The position numbers and the translations under genes are program-made. Below the pieces are notes generated by a model. The model was not told the origin of the DNA. It did not search any database and saw nothing but the letters and a program-made list of their open reading frames with translations. This document shows positions 1 to 8,540 of a DNA stretch of 64,000 bases, in pieces. Source of the DNA: Pseudochelatococcus contaminans (GTDB lineage: Bacteria > Pseudomonadota > Alphaproteobacteria > Rhizobiales > Beijerinckiaceae); NCBI RefSeq assembly GCF_014195635.1, contig NZ_JACICC010000003.1:186001-250000 (forward strand), read 5' to 3'. Positions within the stretch are counted from its first letter, which is position 1. Each line of letters starts with the position of its first letter.

Positions 1-6
1 GGATCG

Positions 7-333
7 TCAGCGGCCGCTGGGTGAGCCCAGGAACACGATCACATCGTTCTCATGCACGAGGCCAAGCGTCTTGCGGGCTTCTTCTTCCAGAATGTCCGCA
101 TCGATCCTTTCCGCGCGCACCAGTTCGGTGCGGCGATCCCACTCGGCGTGCTCGGCCTTGAGTTTCTCAAGCTCGATCGTCTTCTCGTAGATCTGACGCT
201 TGAACTCGCGCTTGGCCTCAAGTCCGCGCGCGCCATTCTGTGCATGGAAGAGGAAATACCCCACCACGCTCGCCGAGACGGCGTACAGAAAAACTGGTAT
301 CAGGATGGCGCGAAGGCGCTTGCGTTTGACCAT
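7..333 (-). CDS. FtsB/DivIC-like septum formation initiator protein
   Basis: Small bitopic divisome protein of 108 residues. A short basic N-terminus (MVKRKR) is followed by one membrane segment at about residues 10-29, then a coiled coil rich in E, K and R at about 35-75, and a conserved-looking C-terminal part with EEARKTLGLV. This layout and length match the septum formation initiator family (FtsB/DivIC), whose members bridge the periplasmic parts of the divisome. The ATG start lies 25 bp from a full CtrA box, which would fit cell-cycle control of a division gene. Family assignment is firm; equivalence to FtsB itself is inferred. Confidence 0.85.
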   Translation of the reverse strand: MVKRKRLRAILIPVFLYAVSASVVGYFLFHAQNGARGLEAKREFKRQIYEKTIELEKLKAEHAEWDRRTELVRAERIDADILEEEARKTLGLVHENDVIVFLGSPSGR

Positions 334-357
334 GGCGGGATGCTAATCCCGTTTCGG

Positions 358-373
358 TTAATGATGAATTAAC
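358..373. promoter_or_regulatory. predicted CtrA binding site (TTAA-N7-TTAAC)
   Basis: The sequence TTAATGATGAATTAAC is an exact full-length CtrA box, and it reads as TTAA-N7-TTAAC in both orientations. It sits between the divergently read FtsB-like gene (start at 333) and the methyltransferase gene (start at 504), much closer to the division gene. CtrA regulates cell division genes in alphaproteobacteria. Binding is inferred from the motif only. Confidence 0.6.
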
Positions 374-503
374 GAAGTATTGTCATAGCATATGAGTGGA
401 TATATCTGCGCAGACATATGCACGTCTCTGCATTAGTTGTTTATTTTATATAGAAATGTGCCTTTGTCTTGAATTTTTTGAAATAGAGATTTTGAGGTAG
501 ATT

Positions 504-2027
504 ATGAAAAATTGGTCCGGTAATCAGCTCGAAGGTGTCGAATATACTGTTGAGTTCTTTCATGAACTGACACCCGGGAATCTGCGTTTCGCGCTATTGC
601 AGCACGGCCTCGCCGCACCGCAGGGGCAGGCTTCCTACCTGGAGCTGGGATCCGGCCATGGCCTGACGGCGAATATCATCGCCGCGCTCAATCCGGCTCT
701 CGATGTCGTGGGTGTCGAGCCCGATCCGGCGCGTGTCCGGTATGCGCGGACGCTGGCAGAGGAAGCCGACATCGGCAACGTCAAGTTTCTGGAGCGCAAT
801 CTCGAAGAGCTGATTGCCGACTCAAGCCTCGGCAATTTCGATTTCATCGTGCTGCATGGCGTCTATAGCTGGGTCAATGAAGCCGGGCGTGGCCTGATTC
901 GCGATCTCATCCGCCGCAATCTCAAGCCCGGCGGCGTGGTCTTCGTGTCGTACAATGCCTATCCGGGCTGGTCGGCGGGCGCCGTTCTGCAGCGCGTGCT
1001 GCACGATGGCGGCGTGCTGGCTGGCGGTGATGCCGCGCGTCAGTTGTCTCAGGGCGTGTGGGCGCTCAATCGCCTCAAGGAGTTGAACGCCGCGTTCTTC
1101 GGTGCCAATCCGATTGCCGCGAACCAGCTTGATGATCTGCAAAAGCGTTCGCTGTCTTATCTCGCGGGTGAATATCTGAGCGACGACTGGGGCGCGTTTT
1201 TCTTCACCGATATTGTGAAGGCGCTCGGTGAGGCCAAGGTTTCCTACGGCGGGCAGGCCGATCTTGCTGCCCATGCCGACCTGATCAACTTCACGCCGGA
1301 CCAGCGGCAGTTTCTCGAATCGATTCCGGATCGGAATTTCCGCGAAACCGCGCGCGACGTGCTACTGAATACCTCGTTCCGGCGCGATCTCTACCTGCGC
1401 GGCGCGACGACCTTGCCGCGTCAGGCGCAGAAGGATTTGTGGAACAACCAGCGTTTCGTCCTGCTCAACGATCCGGCGGACGTGCCGCGCAAGATCATGG
1501 CGCGCGTTGGCGAGGTATCGCTCAATGCCGAAATCTACGACCCGGTGCTGGCTGCCCTGGCTCACGGACCTCAGACCCTCGCGGAACTGCTGGCCGATGC
1601 TGGCGTCGCCAAGCTGCCGTGGGAGCAGGTGACCGAAGCCGTGCATCTGCTGGTGCTGCTCAACATCGTGCAACTGGCGCTGCCTGCCGAGGGCGAGGCG
1701 GAACGGACGCAGCGCGCCCGCGCGCTCAACACGGCAATCGTTGCGCGCCTTCGCGCCGGCGATGCCGTTCCGGTACTGGCCTCCCCGGTCACCGGCTCGG
1801 GTATCGGCCTCGACAGTCTGTCGCAGTCGTTGTTCGCGGCTCATACGGAAGGTGTGGCGGACAAAGCGCCATACGTGCGTCAGCGGCTGGATGAAAAGGG
1901 CCACAACCTGATCAAGGACGGTCAGCCCGTTACGGACGAGGCAGCCATCGCGGAACATCTGGACAATGCGGTGGCTTCGTTCGAAACGATAACGCTCAAA
2001 ATCCTGAAGCGCGCAGGCATCGTCTGA
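504..2027 (+). CDS. class I SAM methyltransferase with methyltransferase regulatory domain
   Basis: A 507-residue cytoplasmic protein. The SAM-binding motif I is LELGSGHGL at residues 46-54 and the acidic end of beta-2 is VEPDP at 71-75, typical of class I methyltransferases. The middle of the protein resembles the predicted methyltransferase regulatory domain, and the C-terminal third looks like the winged-helix part seen in these proteins. The start is supported by GAGGT six bases before ATG. The upstream 170 bp is AT-rich and holds the palindrome TCTGCGCAGA at 405-414. The substrate cannot be told; a polypeptide or small molecule is possible. It is a lone gene closed by its own terminator. 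Confidence 0.85.
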   Translation: MKNWSGNQLEGVEYTVEFFHELTPGNLRFALLQHGLAAPQGQASYLELGSGHGLTANIIAALNPALDVVGVEPDPARVRYARTLAEEADIGNVKFLERNLEELIADSSLGNFDFIVLHGVYSWVNEAGRGLIRDLIRRNLKPGGVVFVSYNAYPGWSAGAVLQRVLHDGGVLAGGDAARQLSQGVWALNRLKELNAAFFGANPIAANQLDDLQKRSLSYLAGEYLSDDWGAFFFTDIVKALGEAKVSYGGQADLAAHADLINFTPDQRQFLESIPDRNFRETARDVLLNTSFRRDLYLRGATTLPRQAQKDLWNNQRFVLLNDPADVPRKIMARVGEVSLNAEIYDPVLAALAHGPQTLAELLADAGVAKLPWEQVTEAVHLLVLLNIVQLALPAEGEAERTQRARALNTAIVARLRAGDAVPVLASPVTGSGIGLDSLSQSLFAAHTEGVADKAPYVRQRLDEKGHNLIKDGQPVTDEAAIAEHLDNAVASFETITLKILKRAGIV

Positions 2028-2052
2028 TACCGGGCGCAGGTTCCGGAGCTTT

Positions 2053-2084
2053 AAGTCCGTCCGCGTCGCGCGGGCGGACTTTTT
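2053..2084 (+). terminator. Rho-independent terminator after the methyltransferase gene
   Basis: A 12-bp stem (2054-2065 with 2069-2080, one G-T pair) closes a three-base loop and is followed by a short T run. It lies 26 bp after the methyltransferase stop codon. Confidence 0.85.
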
Positions 2085-2094
2085 CCGTTCTGAC

Positions 2095-2643
2095 TCAGGC
2101 TGTCAGCGTCGGCTCGGTCGTGATGGCGGTTTCCAGCAGGTCGATCGCTGCTTCTACCGCCCGCAGGCGGATGGCAGTGCGTCCTTCGTCAGCGAAGCGA
2201 TGGGCGATATGCCGGGTGGGATGCCCACGCCGCGCGGCTGCGAAATGCACCAGCCCGACAGGCTTCGCCGCCGAGCCGCCGCCAGGCCCTGCCACGCCGG
2301 TAATGGCGACGGCGACGTCGGCGTCCGGCAGGCGATCCAGCACGCCTTCGGCCATGGCCCGCGCCACAGGTTCGCTCACGGCGCCATGCAGCGCTATCAG
2401 ATCCTCCGTCACGCCAATACTAAGGTGCTTGGCGGTGTTGGAGTAGGTGACGAAGCCACCTTCGACCACGTCCGATGAGCCGGCGATTTCCGTCAGCAAC
2501 CCGCTGACGAGGCCGCCCGTGCAGGATTCCGCCGTGCCGAGGCGGAGTTTCCGAGCCCGCGCAGCCTCAAGCAGGCTGCTTGCGCGTTCGATCAGACGGG
2601 CTGGGAAAAGTGTTGCTTCCGGTGTGTCACTGGTCCGCGTCAT
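2095..2643 (-). CDS. pncC: CinA C-terminal family protein, nicotinamide-nucleotide amidohydrolase
   Basis: A stand-alone CinA C-terminal domain of 182 residues. These proteins deamidate nicotinamide mononucleotide to nicotinate mononucleotide in the pyridine nucleotide cycle. The signature TAESCTGG is at residues 37-44, and [12 protein letters not shown] and KPVGLVHFA follow in the usual order. The ATG at 2643 is preferred because GAGGA stands five bases upstream; the longer frame would begin at a TTG. It lies 24 bp after ispDF on the same strand, so the two are probably co-transcribed. There is no molybdopterin-binding CinA half, which is normal for alphaproteobacteria. Confidence 0.88.
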   Translation of the reverse strand: MTRTSDTPEATLFPARLIERASSLLEAARARKLRLGTAESCTGGLVSGLLTEIAGSSDVVEGGFVTYSNTAKHLSIGVTEDLIALHGAVSEPVARAMAEGVLDRLPDADVAVAITGVAGPGGGSAAKPVGLVHFAAARRGHPTRHIAHRFADEGRTAIRLRAVEAAIDLLETAITTEPTLTA

Positions 2644-2667
2644 GTCGTCCTCACTCGTCAAAGCCGG

Positions 2668-3888
2668 TTAAAGCCAATCAGGGCCGGTTGAAGTTTCCGG
2701 CAGGCGAATCGTGGCGGCCGCCTGTGCCGCGATGCCTTCGGCGCGGCCGGTGAAGCCAAGGCGTTCGGATGTGGTCGCCTTGATGGAAACCCGATCCGGC
2801 GTCAGGCCGCAAATCGCCGCGATACGGGCGCGGATGGCCTCGCGATGCGGGCCGACCTTCGGCGTTTCGCAGATCACGGTGGCATCGAGGTGGTCGAGCA
2901 CGCCGCCGCGTGCGTGCAGCAGCGCCACCGCATGGGCGAGAAACCTGTCCGACGACGCACCTTTCCACTGCGGATCGCTTGGCGGGAAATGGCTGCCGAT
3001 ATCGCCATCCGCCAGCGCGCCGAGCAGGGCGTCGGTCAATGCGTGCAGCACGACGTCGCCATCGGAATGTGCTGTCACGCCCTGTGTATGGGCGATCCGC
3101 ACACCGCCGAGCCAGATATGGTCACCGTCCGCGAAGGCATGCACGTCGAACCCCGTCCCAACCCTGGTGGTGAGGCGGTTCTCGGGACGCAGGCGCTGTT
3201 CGGCGGCGTCGAAGTCGGTCTGCGTGGTCAGCTTCACGTTATGGGTGTCTCCGGGAAAAACCGTCACCGCTGCGCCGGCCCATTCAGCCAGTGCGCCGTC
3301 ATCGGTGAAGGACGAAAGCCCCTCGCCGCGTGCGCGTGCATGGGCGTCGAGCAGCAGCGGATAGGCGAAAGCCTGCGGCGTTTGCACGGCGCGCAGCCGG
3401 TCGCGGTCAGGCGTTTCGACGACGCGGCCGGCTTCGTCCACCTGCTTGATGGTGTCGGTGACGGGCGTGCCGGGAATCGCCGCCTCATGCGCTTGCGCTG
3501 CCGCAATGGCCGCATCGATGAGCGCCGCAGACAGGAATGGGCGCGCTGCATCGTGAACGAGCACGATGGCAGGCGGATCGTTGCGCAGGGCGTGCAGGCC
3601 CGCGAAGACGGATTCCTGCCGTGTGCCCCCGCCGATAACGGGTTCGAGAAGCCCATCGCGCTGCGGAAGGGCGGCGACGCTTTGCTCGTAGTGCTCTGTA
3701 TCATCGGCGCCGATGACCACCTGCACCCGGCCCACGGCGGGATGGGCGAGGAAAGCATGAAGCGTGCGGGCCAGCACGGGTATTCCCGCCAGCGGCCTGT
3801 ATTGCTTGGGCAGGGGATCGCCGCTGGCGCTTGCGCGCAGGCCCCGGCCTCCGGCGACGATGACGGCGGCGATGTCTCTGCGGGCCAT
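2668..3888 (-). CDS. ispDF: bifunctional IspD/IspF isoprenoid biosynthesis enzyme
   Basis: A 406-residue fusion of two steps of the non-mevalonate isoprenoid pathway. The N-terminal part is the 2-C-methyl-D-erythritol 4-phosphate cytidylyltransferase (IspD), with the nucleotide-binding start [10 protein letters not shown] and LPKQYRPL near residue 30. The C-terminal part from about residue 243 is 2-C-methyl-D-erythritol 2,4-cyclodiphosphate synthase (IspF), with the metal-binding GTGFDVHAF and [17 protein letters not shown]. This fusion is common in alphaproteobacteria. GAGG lies about eight bases before the ATG. The gene is divergent from dusB, sharing about 170 bp of regulatory DNA. Confidence 0.95.
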   Translation of the reverse strand: MARRDIAAVIVAGGRGLRASASGDPLPKQYRPLAGIPVLARTLHAFLAHPAVGRVQVVIGADDTEHYEQSVAALPQRDGLLEPVIGGGTRQESVFAGLHALRNDPPAIVLVHDAARPFLSAALIDAAIAAAQAHEAAIPGTPVTDTIKQVDEAGRVVETPDRDRLRAVQTPQAFAYPLLLDAHARARGEGLSSFTDDGALAEWAGAAVTVFPGDTHNVKLTTQTDFDAAEQRLRPENRLTTRVGTGFDVHAFADGDHIWLGGVRIAHTQGVTAHSDGDVVLHALTDALLGALADGDIGSHFPPSDPQWKGASSDRFLAHAVALLHARGGVLDHLDATVICETPKVGPHREAIRARIAAICGLTPDRVSIKATTSERLGFTGRAEGIAAQAAATIRLPETSTGPDWL

Positions 3889-4060
3889 TGACGAAACCTC
3901 TCATCCGGTCGTGATCTGCAGGCGGGATTTGACGGCCTGCATTGCAGGCATCAGGGTTGTAGGCGACCCGCGCGCGCGGCGCAACACGCGCGAAGACGCA
4001 TGGCATGGCGCGAAAATGGTTGCGTCGAAACGCGAATGGTTGTTCTTCTGCACTGCAATG
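3889..4060. promoter_or_regulatory. divergent promoter region between ispDF and dusB
   Basis: This 172-bp stretch must hold the promoters of ispDF (leftward) and dusB-ntrB-ntrC (rightward). It holds an imperfect hairpin with arms TGCAGGC and GCCTGCA near 3918-3942 and a run of CGCG repeats near 3970-3995. No clean -35/-10 pair stands out. Confidence 0.35.
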
Positions 4061-5110
4061 ATGAACAAAGACAGCATATCGGACCCGGCTGGTGCGACTT
4101 CGCTTGCGATAGGCGATATCGCCATCGGCGGACGGGCGTTTCTGGCTCCGATGTCGGGCATCACCGACATCGGCATGCGCCGTGTCGCCATGCGTTTCGG
4201 CGCGTCGCTGGTGGTGTCGGAAATGGTCGCTTCCGACGATCTGGCCGCCGGTGACGAGGAAGCCCGCACCCGCGCCGAGGGCGAGGGCGTGACGCCGCAC
4301 ATGGTGCAACTGGCCGGTTGCGATCCGCGCTGGATGGCAGAAGGCGCGCGCGTTGCCGAGGCGGCGGGCGCGCAGATCATCGACATCAATATGGGTTGCC
4401 CGGCCAAGCGCGTCACCGGCGGCTGGTCCGGCTCGGCGCTGATGCGCGATCTGGACCACGCGGTGACCCTCATCGAGGCAACCGTCGCCGCCGTCTCGGT
4501 GCCGGTCACGCTCAAGATGCGCCTCGGCTGGGACCATGACTCGCTGAACGCGCCCGAACTGGCCCGCCGCGCGGCGCAGGCCGGCGCACGCATGATCACG
4601 GTGCATGGGCGCACCCGGCAGCAATTCTACAAGGGGCAGGCGGACTGGCGGGCTGTCGCCGCCGTGCGGGCGGCAATTCCCGGCGTTCCGCTCGTCGTCA
4701 ACGGCGATATCGCAACCGAGGATGATGCCCGCGCCGCGCTGGCATCGTCGGGCGCTGATGCGGTGATGGTGGGGCGGGCTGCTCTGGGCCAGCCGTGGCG
4801 CGTCGGCGCCATTGCACGGGCGCTCGGTGGGGGTGCTGTTGGCGCTCCCCCGCACGACCAGCGTCTGGCGGGCGCTGTCGAACATTACGAGACGCTGCTC
4901 TCCACATATGGCCAGCGCATGGGCGTTCGCCACGCCCGCAAACACCTTGCCGGATATGCCGAGGATGCGATAGCCGGGCCTGCGCCCGCCGTCGATGCGG
5001 CAGAGGCGGTGCGCCTGCGTGCACGCATCGTCGTCAGTGAAGACCCGGCGGAAGTGATCCTGATCCTGCGAAAGCTTTATGGCCATGCCGACGCATCCCT
5101 TGCCGCCTGA
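4061..5110 (+). CDS. dusB: tRNA-dihydrouridine synthase DusB
   Basis: A 349-residue FMN enzyme that reduces uridine to dihydrouridine in tRNA. It begins with [15 protein letters not shown], and the catalytic cysteine is in [12 protein letters not shown] (Cys113). [16 protein letters not shown] and NGDI follow as in other Dus proteins. The frame is open about 300 bp further upstream over the ispDF gene, but conserved sequence starts only after the ATG pair at 4058/4061, so that start is used; no good ribosome site is seen. It heads dusB-ntrB-ntrC and overlaps ntrB by 32 bp, the known arrangement in alphaproteobacteria. Confidence 0.93.
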   Translation: MNKDSISDPAGATSLAIGDIAIGGRAFLAPMSGITDIGMRRVAMRFGASLVVSEMVASDDLAAGDEEARTRAEGEGVTPHMVQLAGCDPRWMAEGARVAEAAGAQIIDINMGCPAKRVTGGWSGSALMRDLDHAVTLIEATVAAVSVPVTLKMRLGWDHDSLNAPELARRAAQAGARMITVHGRTRQQFYKGQADWRAVAAVRAAIPGVPLVVNGDIATEDDARAALASSGADAVMVGRAALGQPWRVGAIARALGGGAVGAPPHDQRLAGAVEHYETLLSTYGQRMGVRHARKHLAGYAEDAIAGPAPAVDAAEAVRLRARIVVSEDPAEVILILRKLYGHADASLAA

Positions 5111-6224
5111 AGAAGCGGGTATCCTCGCCATCCTGCCGCTGCCGGTGTTGGCTGTCGGGGGGGATGGGAGCGTTGCTTATGCCAATGCGGCCGCCGAGGC
5201 GTTCTTTCATCTCAGCCTGCCCGTGCTGCGGCGCCAGCGCCTGCCGGACCTCATCGCTGCCGGTTCCCCCGTGCTGGCCATGGTGGAAGAGGTGCGCGAG
5301 AACGGCGCGGGCATGACGGGCTATCGCGTGGATCTGGCGCTGACGCGCCAGCAGGAGGAGCGCATCGTCGATGTCTTCGCCGCACCCGCCGCAGACGGAT
5401 CCGTTGTGCTTCTGCTTCAGGAACGGACAAATGCTGAAAAAATGGGCAGGCAACTGACGCATCGTGCGGCATCGCGCTCGTTGACGGCGCTCGGCGCGAT
5501 GCTGGCGCATGAAATCAAAAACCCGCTGTCGGGCATTCGCGGTGCGGCGCAATTGCTGGAAATGTCCGTGCCGGACGATGACCGCGTTCTCACCCGCCTG
5601 ATCTGCGACGAGACGGACCGCATCGTCAAACTGGTCGAGCGCATGGAAACGCTGGGCGAGGGGCATCCTGCCGCACGGGAACCCGTCAACATCCACGATG
5701 TGCTGGATCATGTGCGGCGGCTGGCAGGCTCCGGCTTTGCGCGGCACATCCGCTTCATCGAAAGCTACGACCCGTCCCTGCCGCCTGTGCATGGCAATCG
5801 CGACCAGTTGATTCAGGTGTTCCTGAACCTCGTCAAGAACGCTGCCGAGGCCATTGAGGACAGTCCCGATATTGCCGACGGGGCGGGTGAAATCATCCTT
5901 GCCACCGCCTATCGCCCCGGCATGCAGATGCAGCTTGCCGGGCGCGAGCGGGTGCGCCTGCCGCTGGAAATCAGCGTGCGCGACAACGGCCCCGGCGTGC
6001 CGGCAGACATGCTTCCGCATCTGTTCGATCCGTTCGTAACGACGAAGACGGGCGGAACTGGCCTCGGTCTTGCATTGGTTGCCAAGATCGTGGGCGAGCA
6101 CGGCGGAATTATCGAATGCGACAGTGTCGCGCGCCGCACCACGTTCCGGGTTTTGATGCCCATCGTGGCCGGGCGCGGTGCAACCTCGCCGGATGCCACG
6201 GGGGAGATGGCGCAAACGGAGTAA
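5079..6224 (+). CDS. ntrB: nitrogen regulation sensor kinase/phosphatase NtrB
   Basis: A 381-residue soluble histidine kinase that phosphorylates or dephosphorylates NtrC according to nitrogen status relayed by PII. A PAS domain occupies about residues 12-115. The phosphoacceptor is His144 in [20 protein letters not shown]. The ATP-binding domain shows N ([13 protein letters not shown]), G1 (DNGPGVP), F (LFDPFVTTK) and G2 ([10 protein letters not shown]) boxes. There is no membrane segment. The start overlaps dusB, and ntrC follows after 3 bp, so translation is coupled. The 3' end of dusB and the 5' end of ntrB are both well supported. Confidence 0.95.
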   Translation: MAMPTHPLPPEEAGILAILPLPVLAVGGDGSVAYANAAAEAFFHLSLPVLRRQRLPDLIAAGSPVLAMVEEVRENGAGMTGYRVDLALTRQQEERIVDVFAAPAADGSVVLLLQERTNAEKMGRQLTHRAASRSLTALGAMLAHEIKNPLSGIRGAAQLLEMSVPDDDRVLTRLICDETDRIVKLVERMETLGEGHPAAREPVNIHDVLDHVRRLAGSGFARHIRFIESYDPSLPPVHGNRDQLIQVFLNLVKNAAEAIEDSPDIADGAGEIILATAYRPGMQMQLAGRERVRLPLEISVRDNGPGVPADMLPHLFDPFVTTKTGGTGLGLALVAKIVGEHGGIIECDSVARRTTFRVLMPIVAGRGATSPDATGEMAQTE

Positions 6225-6227
6225 CAG

Positions 6228-7697
6228 ATGGGCCGAGCAACGATCCTAGTCGCCGACGATGATGCCTCGATTCGCACGGTCCTCGCCCAGGCGTTGACGC
6301 GGGCAGGTTACGACATTCGCACCACCGGCCACGCCGGAACGTTGTGGAGCTGGGTATCGCAAGGCGAGGGCGATCTCGTTGTCACCGACGTCGTGATGCC
6401 GGACGAGAACGCTTTCGACCTGTTGCCGCGCATCCGGCAGGCGCGCCCCGATCTGCCGGTGATCGTCATGAGCGCCCAGAACACATTCATGACGGCCATT
6501 CGCGCCTCGGAGCGGGGAGCCTACGAATATCTCCCCAAGCCTTTCGATCTGAAGGAACTGGTCACCATCGTCGGCAGGGCGCTGTCGCGTCCGCGCGGTA
6601 TTGGCGTTGGGGCCAGCAACGAGGTGGAGGAAATTCCGCTCATCGGCCGCTCCCCGGCGATGCAGGACATTTATCGCGCCATGGCGCGGCTGATGTCGAC
6701 GGACCTGACGGTGATGATCTCCGGCGAGTCGGGCACTGGCAAGGAACTGGTTGCCCGCGCCCTGCACGATTACGGCAAGCGCCGGGGCGGTCCCTTCGTG
6801 GCGGTCAACATGGCCGCGATCCCGCGTGATCTCATCGAATCGGAACTGTTCGGCCACGAGAAAGGTGCTTTTACCGGCGCGCATGCCCGCTCGCCGGGGC
6901 GCTTCGAGCAGGCGGAAGGCGGCACGCTCTTCCTCGATGAAATCGGCGATATGCCGATGGAAGCGCAGACGCGCCTGCTGCGCGTTCTGCAGCAGGGTGA
7001 ATACGCCACGGTGGGTGGCAAGGCGTCCGTGCGGACCAATGTGCGCATCATCGCCGCGACCAACAAGGATCTACGCCAGTCCATCGAGCTGGGGCACTTC
7101 CGCGAGGATCTGTTCTTCCGGCTCAACGTGGTACCCCTGCGCCTGCCGCCGCTGCGCGAACGGTCCGAGGATGTGCCGGACCTCGTGCGGCACTTCCTGG
7201 CCCGTGCAACCCGGGAAGGGTTGGCCCCCAAGCAGATCGACGCCGTCGCCATGGACAGGCTTATCCGTTATCGCTGGCCCGGCAACGTCCGCGAACTTGA
7301 AAACCTCGTGCGACGCCTCACGGCGCTCTATGCGCAGGAAACCATCACCGCGCCGGTCATCGAGGCGGAACTCGATCTGGCTTCCGCCCCGCCGCCCGTC
7401 GTCGCGGCGGCGCGCGAGACCTCATCCAATGAAGCGCTGCCACTGTCGCAGGCGGTGGACCGCTATCTGAAACAGTACTTCGCCTCGCTGGGCGGCGCGT
7501 TGCCGCCGCCCGGGCTATACCATCGCCTGTTGCGCGAGGTTGAGGCGCCCCTGCTCACGGCAGTCCTCACCGCGACCAACGGCAACCAGATCCGTGCGGC
7601 GGAATTGCTCGGCCTCAACCGGAACACCCTGCGCAAGAAGATCCGCGATCTCGACCTGCCGATCATCCGTCAGTCAAGCAGCGGGCCGGGACGATAG
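6228..7697 (+). CDS. ntrC: nitrogen regulation response regulator NtrC
   Basis: A 489-residue sigma-54 enhancer-binding protein. The receiver domain carries the phosphoacceptor Asp54 (VVTDVVMPD) and the conserved lysine in YLPKPFD near residue 104. The AAA+ domain has Walker A GESGTGKE at 166-173, the sigma-54 contact loop GAFTGA at 213-218, and a [11 protein letters not shown] Walker B. The C-terminal Fis-type helix-turn-helix is [20 protein letters not shown]. It is the partner of NtrB just upstream. NtrY-NtrX, often next in alphaproteobacteria, is absent: a strong terminator closes the operon here. Confidence 0.96.
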   Translation: MGRATILVADDDASIRTVLAQALTRAGYDIRTTGHAGTLWSWVSQGEGDLVVTDVVMPDENAFDLLPRIRQARPDLPVIVMSAQNTFMTAIRASERGAYEYLPKPFDLKELVTIVGRALSRPRGIGVGASNEVEEIPLIGRSPAMQDIYRAMARLMSTDLTVMISGESGTGKELVARALHDYGKRRGGPFVAVNMAAIPRDLIESELFGHEKGAFTGAHARSPGRFEQAEGGTLFLDEIGDMPMEAQTRLLRVLQQGEYATVGGKASVRTNVRIIAATNKDLRQSIELGHFREDLFFRLNVVPLRLPPLRERSEDVPDLVRHFLARATREGLAPKQIDAVAMDRLIRYRWPGNVRELENLVRRLTALYAQETITAPVIEAELDLASAPPPVVAAARETSSNEALPLSQAVDRYLKQYFASLGGALPPPGLYHRLLREVEAPLLTAVLTATNGNQIRAAELLGLNRNTLRKKIRDLDLPIIRQSSSGPGR

Positions 7698-7748
7698 GCC
7701 GCATCTTTGTTGCAAGAGCAGTGGATTTGCCATTCAATGAATATGCCT

Positions 7749-7774
7749 GAAAACCCGCTTCGGCGGGTTTTCTT
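7749..7774 (+). terminator. Rho-independent terminator of dusB-ntrB-ntrC
   Basis: A perfect 10-bp stem (7749-7758 with 7763-7772) closed by a TTCG tetraloop, ending in TTTTCTT. It lies 51 bp after the ntrC stop. Confidence 0.93.
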
Positions 7775-7886
7775 GTCAGTTTAGAATGTGAAGGACGGTA
7801 TCAATATTTATATTCAGGAATAAGTTTTATCTATTTGACGTCAACGGCAGGCATTGTGCTCATATTCAGTCGTCGCGAGGGGCGCT

Positions 7887-8117
7887 ATGGGCAGGATCAT
7901 CGGGGCTGTCATTCTGGCAGCAGTATTCATCTCACCGACATCGTCACACGCATGGACGTGCAAGCAAGCGCGAAGCTGCGACGAGGCGGTGCGGGAATGG
8001 TGCGCGGGATATGCCAGGGCTGACCGGGACAATGACGGCATCCCTTGCGAGAATGTCTGTAAATCACGGGCGCAAGTCGAAGCCGCCAAAAAGCGCGGAG
8101 CATGCGGGCGATTTTGA
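7887..8117 (+). CDS. small secreted Excalibur calcium-binding domain protein
   Basis: A 76-residue protein. The ATG at 7887 is chosen because GCGAGGGGC stands just upstream and a signal peptide follows at once (IIGAVILAAVFISPTSSHA, cleavage after about residue 22). The mature part is about 54 residues and holds six cysteines and the Excalibur signature RADRDNDGIPCE, an EF-hand-like calcium loop in which DxDxDG is followed by a CE pair. Such domains occur in secreted or surface proteins, often with nucleases; no nuclease part is present here. It is a single gene. The function is unknown beyond likely calcium binding outside the cytoplasm. Confidence 0.75.
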   Translation: MGRIIGAVILAAVFISPTSSHAWTCKQARSCDEAVREWCAGYARADRDNDGIPCENVCKSRAQVEAAKKRGACGRF

Positions 8118-8250
8118 CATCTGGGCTCACGAGCCTACTCAGCCACGCACTCACTATTGAAATGCTGTAGACGCGCCGCGAAAGCTGCATAATCCAGCAA
8201 CTTGCGAACATGATACATCAGGTTTTCTAGGAAGATTTTTACCGCTTAAA

Positions 8251-8327
<77 letters not shown>

Positions 8328-8362
8328 AAGGAACGATGTCTTCGTTCGCTGCGGTGATTGTG

Positions 8363-8390
8363 AATTAACGGTCGCGCCCACGAGTGTCAA
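8363..8390 (-). promoter_or_regulatory. promoter of tRNA-Asp
   Basis: On the minus strand CTTGACA gives a near-ideal alphaproteobacterial -35 (8385-8390), and TTAATT 16 bp later is the -10 (8363-8368). Transcription would start about 30 bp before the mature tRNA. Confidence 0.6.
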
Positions 8391-8489
8391 GCAGGGTTCA
8401 TAAACAAAAAGCCGGCCGCCTGTGGCATCCTGTGGGTAACTTGCCGCCTTACTATCTCATGGCGACGCAACACATTGCTCCAGAAGCAG

Positions 8490-8514
8490 AAAAGGGCGCA
8501 GAAACCTGCGCCCC
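8490..8514 (-). terminator. Rho-independent terminator of the glucan synthase gene
   Basis: On the minus strand an 8-bp stem GGGCGCAG/CTGCGCCC (8506-8513 with 8494-8501) with loop GTTT is followed by TTTTCTG. It lies 27 bp after the stop of the NdvB-like gene. Confidence 0.85.
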
Positions 8515-8540
8515 TTTCATATTCGTCTCTGCGACCAGGC

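Noticed and set aside
3764-4057. N-terminal extension of DusB by about 98 residues
   Set aside because: It overlaps ispDF and its own promoter region, and family conservation starts only after the ATG pair at 4058/4061.
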